DNA of 64,000 nt from Siphonodentalium dalli (taxonomy: Eukaryota; Mollusca; Scaphopoda; Gadilida; Siphonodentaliidae), in the NCBI GenBank assembly GCA_032622095.1, contig CP136064.1, forward strand, positions 182,004,011 through 182,068,010, in the 5' to 3' direction. A program made the position numbers and the translations under genes. Numbering within the stretch: the first letter of the stretch is position 1; each line of letters starts with the position of its first letter. Below the pieces are notes generated by a model. That model worked only from the letters and a program-made list of their open reading frames with translations. It was not told the origin of the DNA and did not search any database. This document shows positions 46,744 to 57,590 of this stretch, in pieces.

Positions 46744-48669
46744 CTGAAACATTATCATATACTATTTTCAAATAGACAGCTTCCAATGACATTTGCTGCT
46801 TCATTTCAACATTATATAAAGCAAACTGTAAAAAAAAAAGTCGTGTTCTATTCTGATTTTACAGAATTGCATTTTGCCAATTGTGGATATTCGAATGACA
46901 ATTCAGCGAACTCAATATTGTACCTAGTGAGACCGAATAGATTCTCTCTTGGTTCATATTTTAATTATTGTCACTGGACAGGGTGCGTAATTCTCTATCG
47001 CAATTGGTAAGACATTGCACGTACATGCATGTATATCCTACTATATGTTGATAAGTCTGAACCAAACAAGTCGTGTATTAGCTACACTGCTAAAAATTTG
47101 AAGATATATAAACGTGTCACATGTTTTATTAAAATTGGTAGTGTTTATAAATATACGGATCATGTGTTTATTTGTAAAATATGAAATCGCTAGTGTTTAT
47201 AATAAAACACTCGACATGTTTTAAACAGTTGCATTACTATCTTCGACAGTGCAGCACTTTAATTTAAAATCTGAATACAATTGTCCAATTTATTAATTCA
47301 ACTACAAATTAACTTTAAAATAAATATATGTGGTAATAAATGTTCTTAAACAAATATTTATGGCTAATTGCACTTGTTGCGTATGGTATAAAACGCCACC
47401 GTTTATATCTTGATGTATGTCTTAAACACCACCGTTTATGACCACACCAGAGCGACTTCCCGACATGTATCATGCTGTGATTTGTCTATCAATAGTCTGC
47501 TGGGTGTAATACAATACCATTGATATGGTAGAATTCGGTGACTTTTGGATGGAATAACATCTGTGCTAAGTTACCACGCATGGAAAGCCAGTTAAGTTTG
47601 GCCTCATTTAAATCACACTCTGCATTGTGTATGTTTACTGTATCTATTTGTCTGTGATGTCTATAACTCAATGTTCAATCAATTCTTCATAGAATAACAG
47701 TCTTCTTTGGATTTTGTGGTATCGTGAAATTGAGGTAAGTTTATATCTATGGTATTAGCAAGAAATAATGCAGATATAATCGATCTATATCGAAATGAAA
47801 AGGATATATTGTATATGTGCATGTCATCTGAAATGGATAGGGTGACACTATCTAAATCTCAAACTCTCTCAGTTACGCGTGTATCTTTTTGAGTTGCAAG
47901 AATATAGAATCCGTTTTGGGGGCTAGTCTCACCAGTGGTAAAACAAAATTTAAAGCGGCACATAAGTTTCAAACCCTTTATTCTAAAATCATTATTACTG
48001 ACCGTATATTATGTATCTGTCTTGAACGTACGGGTTGGTGAATGTCCAAGCTCGCGATTGCATGATTTATGTGACTTTGTTGAGCGATTTTGATTTGCGT
48101 CTCTTACAATGATGAAAATTTCCCGTGTATTAATCAATTCAATGGTCCCTGCATTAGTTTTTCAATATTACAAAGTTCGCTGTCAACACAAGTCAGAATA
48201 TCAACAAGTATCCGTATTCAACGGTTTATAATATGACCGCTATATATACGAATGATCTAAGTTGCTGTTTGCTTTTCAGATATTTTCACTAAAGTTTAAT
48301 TAATTAATTTTAAATCTTCATTGTTTCAGGATTCTGAATGACCAGGCAATATTACAGGAGGCGGGAAAGTTAAGGAACTGGCGAGATATTACGCAGTTAG
48401 TGTACACAAATGGAGGACGAACGGAGCACACGAGCTGAGATTTGAAACCATGATTTAAATATTATATGAAGAGCATGCAGTGATAAACTGAAACACAAGC
48501 TTTCCGTGCACAGAGATTCCATCAGTGATCTGAGGATCAGTCATCTTGTACTCAAAACAGAGCCAGAAGATTAAACTACTACTTCTCTCCAAAACCTCGG
48601 AGATGGTCCCAAATATGGGATTCAGAGCCATTATACGGGATACACATGGATTCTACATACGACGAAATA

Positions 48670-48700
48670 TAGGATATATATATATATATATATAGAAGTT
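48670..48700. repeat. (AT)n microsatellite
   Basis: A run of TATATATA is followed by sequence rich in TGGATTTATCAGAAACCACGTG words repeated near 48855-48920. Confidence 0.6.
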
Positions 48701-48984
48701 CAACATACAATATGGTCTATACCGTATAACTAGATATACAGTATATGGAACTGCACGGCATTGGACTACACATAAAGAATCACTGGATTATATCAGGAAC
48801 TATATACACATGATTTATCAGAACATTTTTTAATTCACAGCATTGGATTAAAAGAAACCACGTGACTTTTAATATTCTCACAATGGATTTATCAGAAACC
48901 ACGTGACTTTAAATATTATATTATGGATTTACAAGAAACCAAAGACTCGTGCCATATAACGACATTTGAGCCATTTATGGTTTT

Positions 48985-49245
48985 TACTCTAATTTCATGA
49001 CTGGAGATTCCTGAAGTTTTGCGAAAATCATATTCCAATGCATTCTCTTATATATGCGAATCTCACATAGAGAGCCTCGCATATACAAGATAATACATTG
49101 GCCAATCAATATTGATCTTGTAAGCCAATGCATTATCTTATATATGCGATGCTCCCCGTGAGAGACTCGCATAAGTAAGAGAATCAATGGCACATGATCT
49201 TTAATGCTGCAACAGCGCAGCTCCCGTCAAGAAAGTGTTAAGAAA
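48985..49245. mobile_element. TTAA-type MITE (family B, TTTCATGACGGGAGCT ends)
   Basis: The right end reads AGCTCCCGTCAAGAAAGTG followed by TTAA; the left end is eroded (TTTCATGACTGGAGAT). The core has two CATTCTCTTATATATGCGA hairpins with the complementary CGCATA...AAGAGAAT. The same family occurs at 60208-60572. Confidence 0.65.
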
Positions 49246-49944
49246 CAAGGTGGATTCAAAAATGACAATTAATAATAATTATAGTCAAATATAAAATAAA
49301 TCTCAATCTCCGCGAACAAATCCCTCTTTAATTCTAAATGTATATAATATTCTACATTCATTCAAAGTCGACCAGTTATTTGCATGAACATGCACGAGGA
49401 TCACATCGAACTAGTTCGAAACAACCTAGTTCCATGAGTTTAAGAACATATTGTGTTCTTATAAAATTGACGACCAATCGAAACACTAGTTAACCAATGA
49501 ACATTTTGAAGATGATGTTGAACAATTTGTTGAATTGTACCGAAATTTGTTTTTGAGAATAAAATATTTATAAACACATCGGGTGTTTTATTTTCATAAT
49601 AATAAACACGTCATAGTGTTTATAAAGTGTGTCTGGAAAATCAACACGTTGTGTGTTTATTATAAAACGCTATGACATGTTTTAATATAAACACTAGTGT
49701 TTATTCATAATCGGATAGAGTGTTGATTTTAAAACACTATGACGTGTTTTTATATAAACACTGGTGTTTATTCATAATTGGATGGAGTGCTTATTATAAA
49801 ACACTGTGACATGTTTTTATATAAACACTGGTGCTTTAATTATAAAACACGTGTGTTTTTACTAAAACAGACCACATGTCTTATAAGTGTGTCTCTCAGG
49901 TGTTTTTAATTAAACGCGTTTATAGGAAATTATTTTTTGCAGTG

Positions 49945-50320
49945 TAGAATTTTGAGCGTGGTGACCGAAGCAAACTGGTGTTTGAGTACAAAACGACTCA
50001 TTCTGCTGATATCCACGCAAATTTTCGCTCTCGTACGACAACCAATCCGTTCTTTGCGTTGTGCTGGTCGGTGATTCTCCGACCACTGTGCTTTGTGTCT
50101 TATTCTTTTAACACTTAGTATGAAGTGTGATGAGAAATGAAGATGATAATTAACAGGGTATAAGCTATACAGGATCTTCATTCGGAGTTCGGTCCTGTCC
50201 ACCATTGAATTCGAACTATGTTTCCTCTTGAACCAGGCATTTCGAGCTGTAGTATAAGTGAAGTTTGCAACAAATTTCCCCGACACAAAGTTTGTCAAAC
50301 TATTGCAAAATGCCGTCTGA
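49945..50320 (-). other. Unassigned open frame beside the CACTG element
   Basis: A 122-codon minus frame (49930-50298), preceded by an AG (TTTCAG), includes GKFVANFTYTTARNAWFKRK. Its start overlaps no known domain, and its end runs into the transposon terminus at 49944. It may be a chance frame or a remnant exon. Confidence 0.25.
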
Positions 50321-50608
50321 AATTTTCAACACTTTTGCAGGTATAAAATTTACCAATCTTGACCACGATTGGGTGGTTGCCCGAGACACGTCCATGTTCC
50401 CGTTGCTTAATAAGTACATGTATAATATAGTCGGAGACATCTGATTCAGTCAACATACTCATTTGTCACCATAAATCGTTAAGTCTTACAATTTGCCTTC
50501 AACTTTAAGACTGTGGGACAATCAACGCTACTCTTTGTGACAAAACTATTAAATAGTCCAATAGAATCCCGATATAACTTTCAATTCAAAAATCCATTTC
50601 TTACTCAC

Positions 50609-50716
50609 TTTTCGGGCAAACACATGGACCAGATATTTCTCATGTGCATGGGATACAAATAGAACGTGTCCTCGTAACGAGTTTCGTAGAGTTATATTGT
50701 TGTCGGATGTGTCGCC
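50609..50716 (-). CDS. Orphan exon-like segment between lectin domains
   Basis: An acceptor GTTTCTCTTCAG and a strong donor GTGAGTAAG frame exactly 108 bases that are open only in phase 0-0 (GDTSDNNITLRNSLRGHVLF and HEKYLVHVFARK). Neighbouring lectin-gene exons are phase 1-1, and in that phase this segment has a stop, so it cannot be inserted between exons 3 and 4 without breaking the protein. It may be an exon of another transcript or a relic. A MITE starts 20 bases upstream of it. Confidence 0.35.
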
Positions 50717-50735
50717 CTGAAGAGAAACTCCATCT

Positions 50736-51013
50736 TTAACCCTTTCTCTACTGAATACTCATATCCGAATGTATTTAGTTCCCTTATATAGGAAAAATCC
50801 AGATAATAATTTCAACAAACGGCGATAGGCCGTTTTGTTCAACTTATCTTAACAGTTCTTATACAAATTTATATGATGCTTCACTTGTATTATCTGTTCG
50901 CCCGTCTCTCGCCTGTTTATATTCCCCGAAAATCACTCAAAAATGAATGATGGACCATTCCAAAATAAACTTTTATTACTGATTGGAGAATCCATTTGGA
51001 AAGAAAGGATTAA
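50736..51013. mobile_element. TTAA-type MITE (family A)
   Basis: It begins TTAACCCTTTCTCTACTGAA and ends TTTGGAAAGAAAGGATTAA, giving TTAA on both sides. Internal GAGAATCCATTTGGAAAG matches the 22.2-kb copy (GAGAATCCGTTTAGTAAAG). Confidence 0.7.
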
Positions 51014-52735
51014 TAAATGTAGTAATACGCACACATCTGACAAATATATCTTGACGGGAGAGCGCCGTCAAACGCTGCGTCACCATTTTCATCATTCCAG
51101 CTGTAATCTGATTGACTCCCTCCATGTCCATGCCTACAGAAGAAGCGTTATAGGAAGAATATTACAACTGATGACTCATCAAAGTAGTGAGAAGGAAGCC
51201 ATCGGAGACAAGAAAAAGAAAATGGAAATAACAAAACTATAAAAAATTATTGAAAAAAGCACACATTCAAGACAAACTGACAAAAACCCTAAAAACTACA
51301 ACAAGAAAGACGACATTCTGCGCGCATGTAAACTCCTATGTCGTCTACTTGGACTCCACACTTGTTCACCCCCCCCCCCCTTCCCCACAACACTCTCGCA
51401 CACCATGCAGTAATACATGGTAGTATATAGTTATATTATATACCACATTTAATTACCACTGTATGCATACTCCCGTCATGTCAAACCTATCCCATTTAAA
51501 ATACTGTTTTTATGTTGTTATACTTATTCTGCATTGAGAGGAACGAAGGCCCATTTAAGTTTAGACATTGCAACTTGTCCTCCAATCCCAGTCTCTGTAT
51601 ATCAATATACAATTAAAATATGTTTAAACGAAATCCTGAGATCGTTTATGCACTAATTTAATATTTATATTAAATTTCTTAATATGCTGACTTTTTAAAT
51701 AGCTATACGATTCGAATATTGTTATGTTATTGATTGTTGATGTGTTATAAACGTCAGGTACTTCTGGTGCACTCGACAGTACGTATATACTACCCGTATT
51801 GGTCACAGTCATGTCTAAATTCCTGGCTTACATTAAAATATATCATATGGACAGATGCTGTTAATTCTTCGCGCGCAACAGTCATATGCAATACTGCAAT
51901 ATATTGGACATTGTAGCGACAAGTTACAAGTTAGCTATACTAATGGCTTCTTCCCTATCTGAACTAATTTGGCAAGGATAAGTTTTTGGTCAGGCAATGC
52001 ATAACTCTCACAAATCGTCCATAAAAGGTCAAATTCATTTAAGAAAGGAATGCAGGTTAGGTGTATTTCATTGAGTGATAATGCGATAATCTTTTCGCCA
52101 TGTAAATACGTTTGCATCGCCATCTTGATTTCATGTGTTGTAATATCGTAATGGGAGAGGGGCTTCATAAGTTGCAAAAACTTGTGCCCCAAACCCGTTT
52201 GTATATTATGCAAATAAAATATGTTTCAAGTCAAGTCAAGTGATAATGGACTTGGGTCGTTGGGCACGTTCGAGCTTCTCACTAAATGTGCTCCAACACC
52301 CACAGCGCATTATCACCCATTAAAACACACCCGCTCTACATTCACTTATTATGTTTATGTAGCATTGTCCTTTAAAATTATTCATATCTTATCTCAAGTC
52401 TATCTACAGTATACGGAGATTACACCACGCTTAGTAAGACCCCGATAATCTATCTCTGAAGTATCGATCGATTGGTCTATATCATCGTTAATTGCGCGTT
52501 AAAAAAATGTATCCATTTATTCTATCAGCCACATTCAGGTCAATACTATGTAATATTTGTTTATTGGGGTATAACATGCATGACCAATTTGCAATCGACC
52601 AACAAACGAACAGGATTTAGTGCGAACAAGATGTTGCACCATGGGTGCTGGCATACCCCCCACGGTGCCAAATTGAAATATTGGCAAAACGGAACCACAT
52701 TCGAACATTATCACTTGACATTTGATTGCAAGCCC
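51014..52735. other. No gene recognised (intron)
   Basis: Short frames only, with a C-run at about 51369-51380. A plus frame at 52472-52765 (HHGCWHTPHGAKLKYW) has no family match. Confidence 0.35.
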
Positions 52736-52739
52736 TCCG

Positions 52740-52990
52740 ATGATGAACATCCATACCAAAATTAATTAAGATCCTACAATCAATGACTTATTTATCTGCG
52801 CAGACGAACAGAAAACCATAATTTCCACATTAACAAAGAATGATAACGCTAGAACCGAAAACGTGAACAACGTCACTGACACCTCTGCTGAAATGCCTCC
52901 TAATGGCTAAACATCCATACCAATATTTCATTCCGATCCGAGAAGCAACGACTGAGCTATCTGCAAAGACGAACAGAAATCCACAATTTA
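52740..52990 (+). repeat. Two direct copies of a CATCCATACCAA...CAGACGAACAGAAA unit
   Basis: ACATCCATACCAA, GATCC, CAA.GACT.A..TATCTGC and AGACGAACAGAAA recur about 155 bases apart. The phrase resembles the head of widespread marine-invertebrate dispersed repeats. Confidence 0.65.
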
Positions 52991-53073
52991 AAACTCGTGA
53001 TTCGGACAGTTTTACCATGTAGTCGCTCCTGCGTAGTCCTTATATATAGGTGTAGCACTGCAGCTGACATATA

Positions 53074-53216
53074 TACAGTAATGCCCTAAATAATCGACTC
53101 CTTAACCACAGCAGAATTATGGGTCATTTTTTCAGGATTTTGTCGGAAATAAGGCTCTCACAGAGAACTTTCCGATGAATGGTAACAAGCCATTTTCCGA
53201 CAAAATCCTGAATTCG
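53074..53216. mobile_element. CAGTAATGCCC-type foldback MITE, longer subfamily
   Basis: It starts TACAGTAATGCCCTAAATAA, followed by CCACAGCAGAATTATGGG. The central hairpin AGGATTTTGTCGGAAAT pairs with TTTTCCGACAAAATCCT. The outer right arm is missing, so the copy is truncated. Confidence 0.65.
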
Positions 53217-53582
53217 TGTTTAATGTTTTCTCGAACAAACGGCAAAAATGCGGGGGGGGGGGTTCCACATAACACACGTGCTTACCCCATTTAATACTTG
53301 AATAGTTAGAACATAAACATCGTGGGAAAATAACACCAAAAACAGTATCTCCGCCATCAGTTTAAGTTCCTAGAAAAGGTTTTAATTTGTTTTTACAATA
53401 TGCTCACGTTTTTCCCCCTCAAAATGTGCCTGTATTGTTTACATACCGTTTCCATAGCAACAAGCCGAATTTCAAATTTTACAGCAGGGCGGAACATGAA
53501 ACTGACATTCTCTACTTTGATACATAATATTTCTGTGTGTCCGCGAAAATATTAAACTCGAAAATTTCTAAAGCCTCGTGAC

Positions 53583-53745
53583 TTTTTTCATCACGGAACG
53601 CGAGATCTATACCACACAACACCCACGGCATATTGATATAAAACCCTTTTATATACACCATACCAGAGCATGATTCTGTTTTGTTTTGTATCACCAGCAT
53701 CCTCAGGTTGCTCATGTGCCCATTTGTAGTACCGTACAGGTGCTC
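53583..53745 (-). CDS. Lectin-EGF-ZP gene exon 3: second half of C-type lectin domain 1 (damaged)
   Basis: A strong acceptor (TTATTTACAG) begins the exon. In the frame set by exon 2 it reads GAPVRYYKWAHEQPEDAGDT, which fits the W-x-x-x-Q-P ligand loop, but the frame then runs to a TGA without the expected cysteines. One base later, another frame gives ESCSGMVYIKGFYINMPWVL followed by CGIDLAFRDEK, which supplies the N/S-C, W..C and AF steps but has FRDE where F-I/V-C-E is expected. The length to the best exit (GTCACG, a weak donor) is one base over a multiple of three, consistent with a one-base insertion. Either this is a decaying exon, an assembly error, or an alternative exon exists elsewhere. 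Confidence 0.6.
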
Positions 53746-54497
53746 CTGTAAATAACCAGGTGCTAATTATAATGTTAGATTTGAAATAAAACAATTTAGG
53801 GTTGCGCATCAAAGATGTCTATGGTTCAGTTTTTTTGCCCGTAAGAGCGAATTTGTTCGACCGAGAATCACTAAAAATGGACGAACTATAAAGAACCATA
53901 TCTCAGAACTAAGGGCCATAATTCAAGTAAATAAAAAACATGTTGGACCGAATATCCAGGTGATTTGCGCTGAAATATTGTAAACGCCCTGGACAATAAT
54001 ATTCCCGCGGAAGACGACATTGAATATTAAGTATTCGGGGACACCAATGTTTTGCTAGGTATTCACTCATGCATTGTATGGTACATCATATTTTGCAGCT
54101 ATGCACAGTTTAATGGAGATATTGGTGAAAATAAATGATTCATATTAACCAAGCATAACCAAAATAAACCACAACATTCTGGATAAAAATAATAACGTTT
54201 GTCATCTGATAAAAACAAGTTACCCAATTCCATGGTACAAATTTAGGTCCCCTGAACAATTTATGGCGTTGAAACTCTTTTAAGTCTGAGGACAATTTTA
54301 CAGCTACATTTGTATGTTTTAATTTGTTCATTTGGTTATTATTCCTTTTAAATTACAATTTAAAGTGGACTGAGGGTAGGTATTACGTGAAAACAAAAGT
54401 CTTCGATTCCATAATTATTACTTTATGCCCAGAAAACTGTATCACTATATATATAACTTGTTATAGGAAGAGATAGATCATATTGATGTGAACTCAC

Positions 54498-54740
54498 CGT
54501 TAACCCATTTCCAGTTCTTTACCCTATGGGCGCCGATCCACACATCATTTCCTGAAGGTCCATGTGTATTGACTAGTTTTTTCAGACCCTCCTGTGTTTC
54601 GATGTTTCTGATCGTCGCTAACCTGGCCCCGAGTCGCTCGCACGCATCTTCCGCTCCGCGCCATGTATGGTGGTTGTTGGAGAACAATTGGAAACAAGCA
54701 CCGCCCACGCTTGTCCACGGACTATTGCAAGCTCCGTACA
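54498..54740 (-). CDS. Lectin-EGF-ZP gene exon 2: first half of C-type lectin domain 1
   Basis: A 243-base, phase 1-1 exon bounded by acceptor TGTTGTTGCAG and donor GTGAGT. It reads YGACNSPWTSVGGACFQLF, then TWRGAEDACERLGARLATIR, then GNDVWIGAHRVKNWKWVN. The pattern C...W...G-x-x-C-F, W-x-x-A-x-x-x-C, G-A-x-L-A-x-I and V-W-I-G is the first half of a C-type lectin fold. It follows the signal-peptide exon directly in frame and is completed by exon 3. The domain is expected outside the cell; whether it binds sugar is unknown because the sugar-contact loop is in damaged exon 3. Confidence 0.9.
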
Positions 54741-54753
54741 CTGCAACAACACT

Positions 54754-54850
54754 TACAGTAATGCCATAAACCACAGCAGAATTGTGGGTAATTTTTCAGG
54801 ATTTAGTCGGAAATATGGCTTGTTGCCATTCATCGGAAAGCTCTCAGTGA
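54754..54850. mobile_element. CAGTAATGCC-type MITE abutting a lectin exon acceptor
   Basis: TACAGTAATGCC starts only about a dozen bases upstream (minus strand) of the exon 2 acceptor. CCACAGCAGAATTGTGGGTA, TTTTTCAGGATTTAGTCGG and CATCGGAAAGCTCTC follow as in the 24.1-kb copy. It is truncated before the outer right arm. Confidence 0.65.
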
Positions 54851-55035
54851 GAAAAAAGGTAGATTAAATAATGCCTATATGGGCATATTTTGTAGGGAAA
54901 TATTCCCATATTGGACTGTTTTAATTTTAAAAAAACGCGTTTTAGGCCCATGTATAGTGTGTATTGTATGCTTCTCACACTACTATGGGTGATGTCCTAT
55001 AATTCGTGGAGTGGATAATACAGTCCTGATCGTGC

Positions 55036-55658
55036 CATGAATCTCTATTCTCGGGCTAACGCACGTAGAAATCATATTCCACCATTTCAAAACCTTGGAA
55101 CTTTTTGAAGTTTTGACAGGGAACCTTATCAAGTCGGAGAAATAACGCGGGGAATATATTTCTGTTTTAATACCTGTTGCTTAATAGTTTACTCATCAGT
55201 AGGTGAAGTTCCCAGCTCGAGATTACATTATTTATGGGATTTCATGGGCGATTTTGCTTCGCCCCTCTTAATGGAATTTCTCCAGGCTAACAACACGTTC
55301 GTAGAGAGGGGTCTCTATTCATTGTGTACATATTGTATATAAAATATTGTATATGTGTTTTGCATGTTACACAATAATTTGTGTCTTCGCAATAAAGCAT
55401 TCAATTAATTCAATGCCTTTTTTCGATATCGGCTCACTAAAGTCGCTAAAAAAAACGTGCAACTTCGAGCTGGAACCACTCCATACTTTGCAGTAGATTA
55501 TCGAGGAACAAATATAAACAAAGAAATATATTCCCTGCCTTGTTTTTTTCCCCAATGTTATAAAGTTCCCTGTCAGAAGTGTTAGGAACAACAAGTTCCC
55601 AGGTTTTGTACTGATGGAATATGATCTCTACGGGCGTTAGTCAGAGTAGAGATTCATG
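55036..55658. mobile_element. Foldback element related to 10985-11949
   Basis: Ends CATGAATCTCTATTC and GAGTAGAGATTCATG are inverted, with about 230-base arms (ATCATATTCCACC, GGAACTTTTTGAAGTTTTGA, GGGAATATATTTCT). The core (TGTACATATTGTATATAAAA, AATAAAGCATTCAATTAATT) lacks the GAT microsatellite present in the other copy. Confidence 0.75.
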
Positions 55659-57420
55659 ACATGATCTAATACAGCCAATGCATCCAGTGGTTTTAAGGTA
55701 GCGTAGGGGTGGCTAATTTCAACAGTGATGGCAATTTATTTCAGAAACTTTATCTTCCAGAATTAAAACATCTTCAAATTTATTTATTCATAAAAAATCC
55801 GGAGCAGTTACCCGGTGTAGGTATCGGTTTATTTTGCAGGAAAAGATGGTATTAAAGCAACTTTGGACGTTTCCAAGTAAATCCATGTTCCTTTGAATGT
55901 GCTTTATATACTATGAAAACACTTGCCCAAGTCATAGGATTATATTTTTTTTTCACAGTGAATATATTTGAACTAATAAACAACAAGTGAGCGTACCATA
56001 TCAAAAAATCAGATTTCTATTTTGTGATTTGCATTTCAACTAAAGTTTAATTTCATTTATTATTTTTGTTTTAATCATATTTTCTGTTCAAAAATATGTC
56101 ACCTTATTTTGAGGTATGATTTATCTCCATTTGAATCTCAACAGTACAGAGTCTAAAACAATGACTAGTTTATTATTATTTCTTTATTTAAAAATAATAA
56201 ACTAGTCATTATTTTAGCTGGCCACCTGGCTTGTCAGACAATGATATTGAAATTCAATATTGTAAATTGCTCGAAATCAATTTCTAAAATCCCAGAAACT
56301 GTTCAGGGAAATCAAGGTAATATACAGATGCTTTCATAAACACATATAGTGGCGTAAGAACGTCTCGGTCTTAGATTAGTCAAAAGAAGAGTAGATATTT
56401 CCCGATTTACCCCAACATTGTCATCAATTTGGGGACAGTGCATGGGTGGAGCTAATAGTTTCCCGGTCTCAAACATCTTGCTCTCTTTTGTCATCAAATT
56501 GTATCACAAATTGCCAGTGAGATACTCTCATTAGTATAAGGGTGTCATATATCCATAGTATTTTAAAACTTATATATTGAATACATTACTGGAAGGTATG
56601 GAGGCTCTATGAGCTGCAAATAGATTAGTATACTAGAGACAATTACCAACCTGATTTTTATCAGATTGGAAGATCTAGTTTGACGGCTGCCAACATATGC
56701 AAATACTAACCTTTATATACCATATTAGTCAATAAATAACCACTATGAATCAGTGTATGAATCAGAAATTTTATAATTCAACGTATGTATACAGGGCGGA
56801 TTATACTATAATAAGCTGTCAATCGACAGAATACTATAAAACCATCGGTTGTCACACATTTAGCCATTAGAGTTATTTCTCGATAACCTAAATTTCTTGA
56901 TTACTTCTACTATTGAAATGACAGCACCATATGACCACGACTATATAACGCGTGCCTAAAATGTACATGGAAACTATTCGATACTTTTTGCGATATAAAC
57001 GGGGATTCCGATGCTGCAAAAAAGTACTGCTCTGCCATTACATTTACTGCTAATTACCCATCAGTACTTAAGGGCATAAGTACCTAGAAATATCAACAAG
57101 ACTCGATCGAGCTAAAAATTGCAAATAAATGTAGTTTCAGAATCTAAAATCTCGTGACACAGTGCCTGCGAAATATTTCTGGAACACCTGCTGCGACAGT
57201 AGTGCGATCAGTTGATCCATGCGTGTACACTGTTTACCAGCCAATCAAAAGCGACGAATTCGTGACACCACTTGATCACTGATAATTGGATCTTTGATTG
57301 ATAGCGTGCATGTCAGTTTCAATTTTGGTGTGCGTCTTTTCGACGGCAATACTCTCAAAGTTTTACGATTATTTTACACTTATACCTTCTAATTATGGTG
57401 GTTCTCTTGTGATATGACGG
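55659..57420. other. No gene recognised (intron); one short palindrome
   Basis: AT-rich intron between exons 1 and 2. A perfect-looking palindrome AATGACTAGTTTATTATTAT...AATAATAAACTAGTCATT lies at about 56160-56212. No exon signals were recognised. Confidence 0.45.
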
Positions 57421-57421
57421 A

Positions 57422-57590
57422 TTAAATTATAAGAAATGACTCTTGTTTCGATTAAGGTTATGCCGCTTTATAGCCGAAAAGTTTAAAGATAAATTTACTA
57501 TAACGGCACTACGCGCGTTATACAATTTATCTTCGAACTTTTCGGTTATAACTGCATAACCTTAATCGAAACAAGAGTTATTTCTTAATT
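57422..57590. mobile_element. Foldback MITE with ~75-bp arms
   Basis: AAGAAATGACTCTTGTTTCG and its complement CGAAACAAGAGTTATTTCTT open the two arms. They continue through ATTAAGGTTATGC, CCGAAAAGTT and AGATAAAT to a GCACTACGCGCG centre. Confidence 0.85.

Larger units (their letters stand above)
47085..49944. mobile_element. Possible 2.9-kb CACTG-ended DNA transposon with TA target duplication
   Basis: The left end reads TA|CACTGCTAAAAAT and the right end ATTTTTTGCAGTG|TA. Both flanks carry subterminal copies of AAACACTAGTGTTTAT-like palindromes: left 47100-47440, right 49570-49930, the latter with a ~80-base period (AAAACACTATGACGTGTTTT, ATATAAACACTGGTGTTTAT). No transposase was recognised. 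Alternatively the two ends belong to separate small elements; a CAGTG also occurs at about 47247. Confidence 0.5.

Noticed and set aside
47489-47671. Minus frame with CDLNEAKLNWLSMRGNLAQM, resembling a C-type lectin core
   Set aside because: Only a short match to W/A/C/LA spacing, with no splice pair and no WIG motif; probably chance or a very old fragment.
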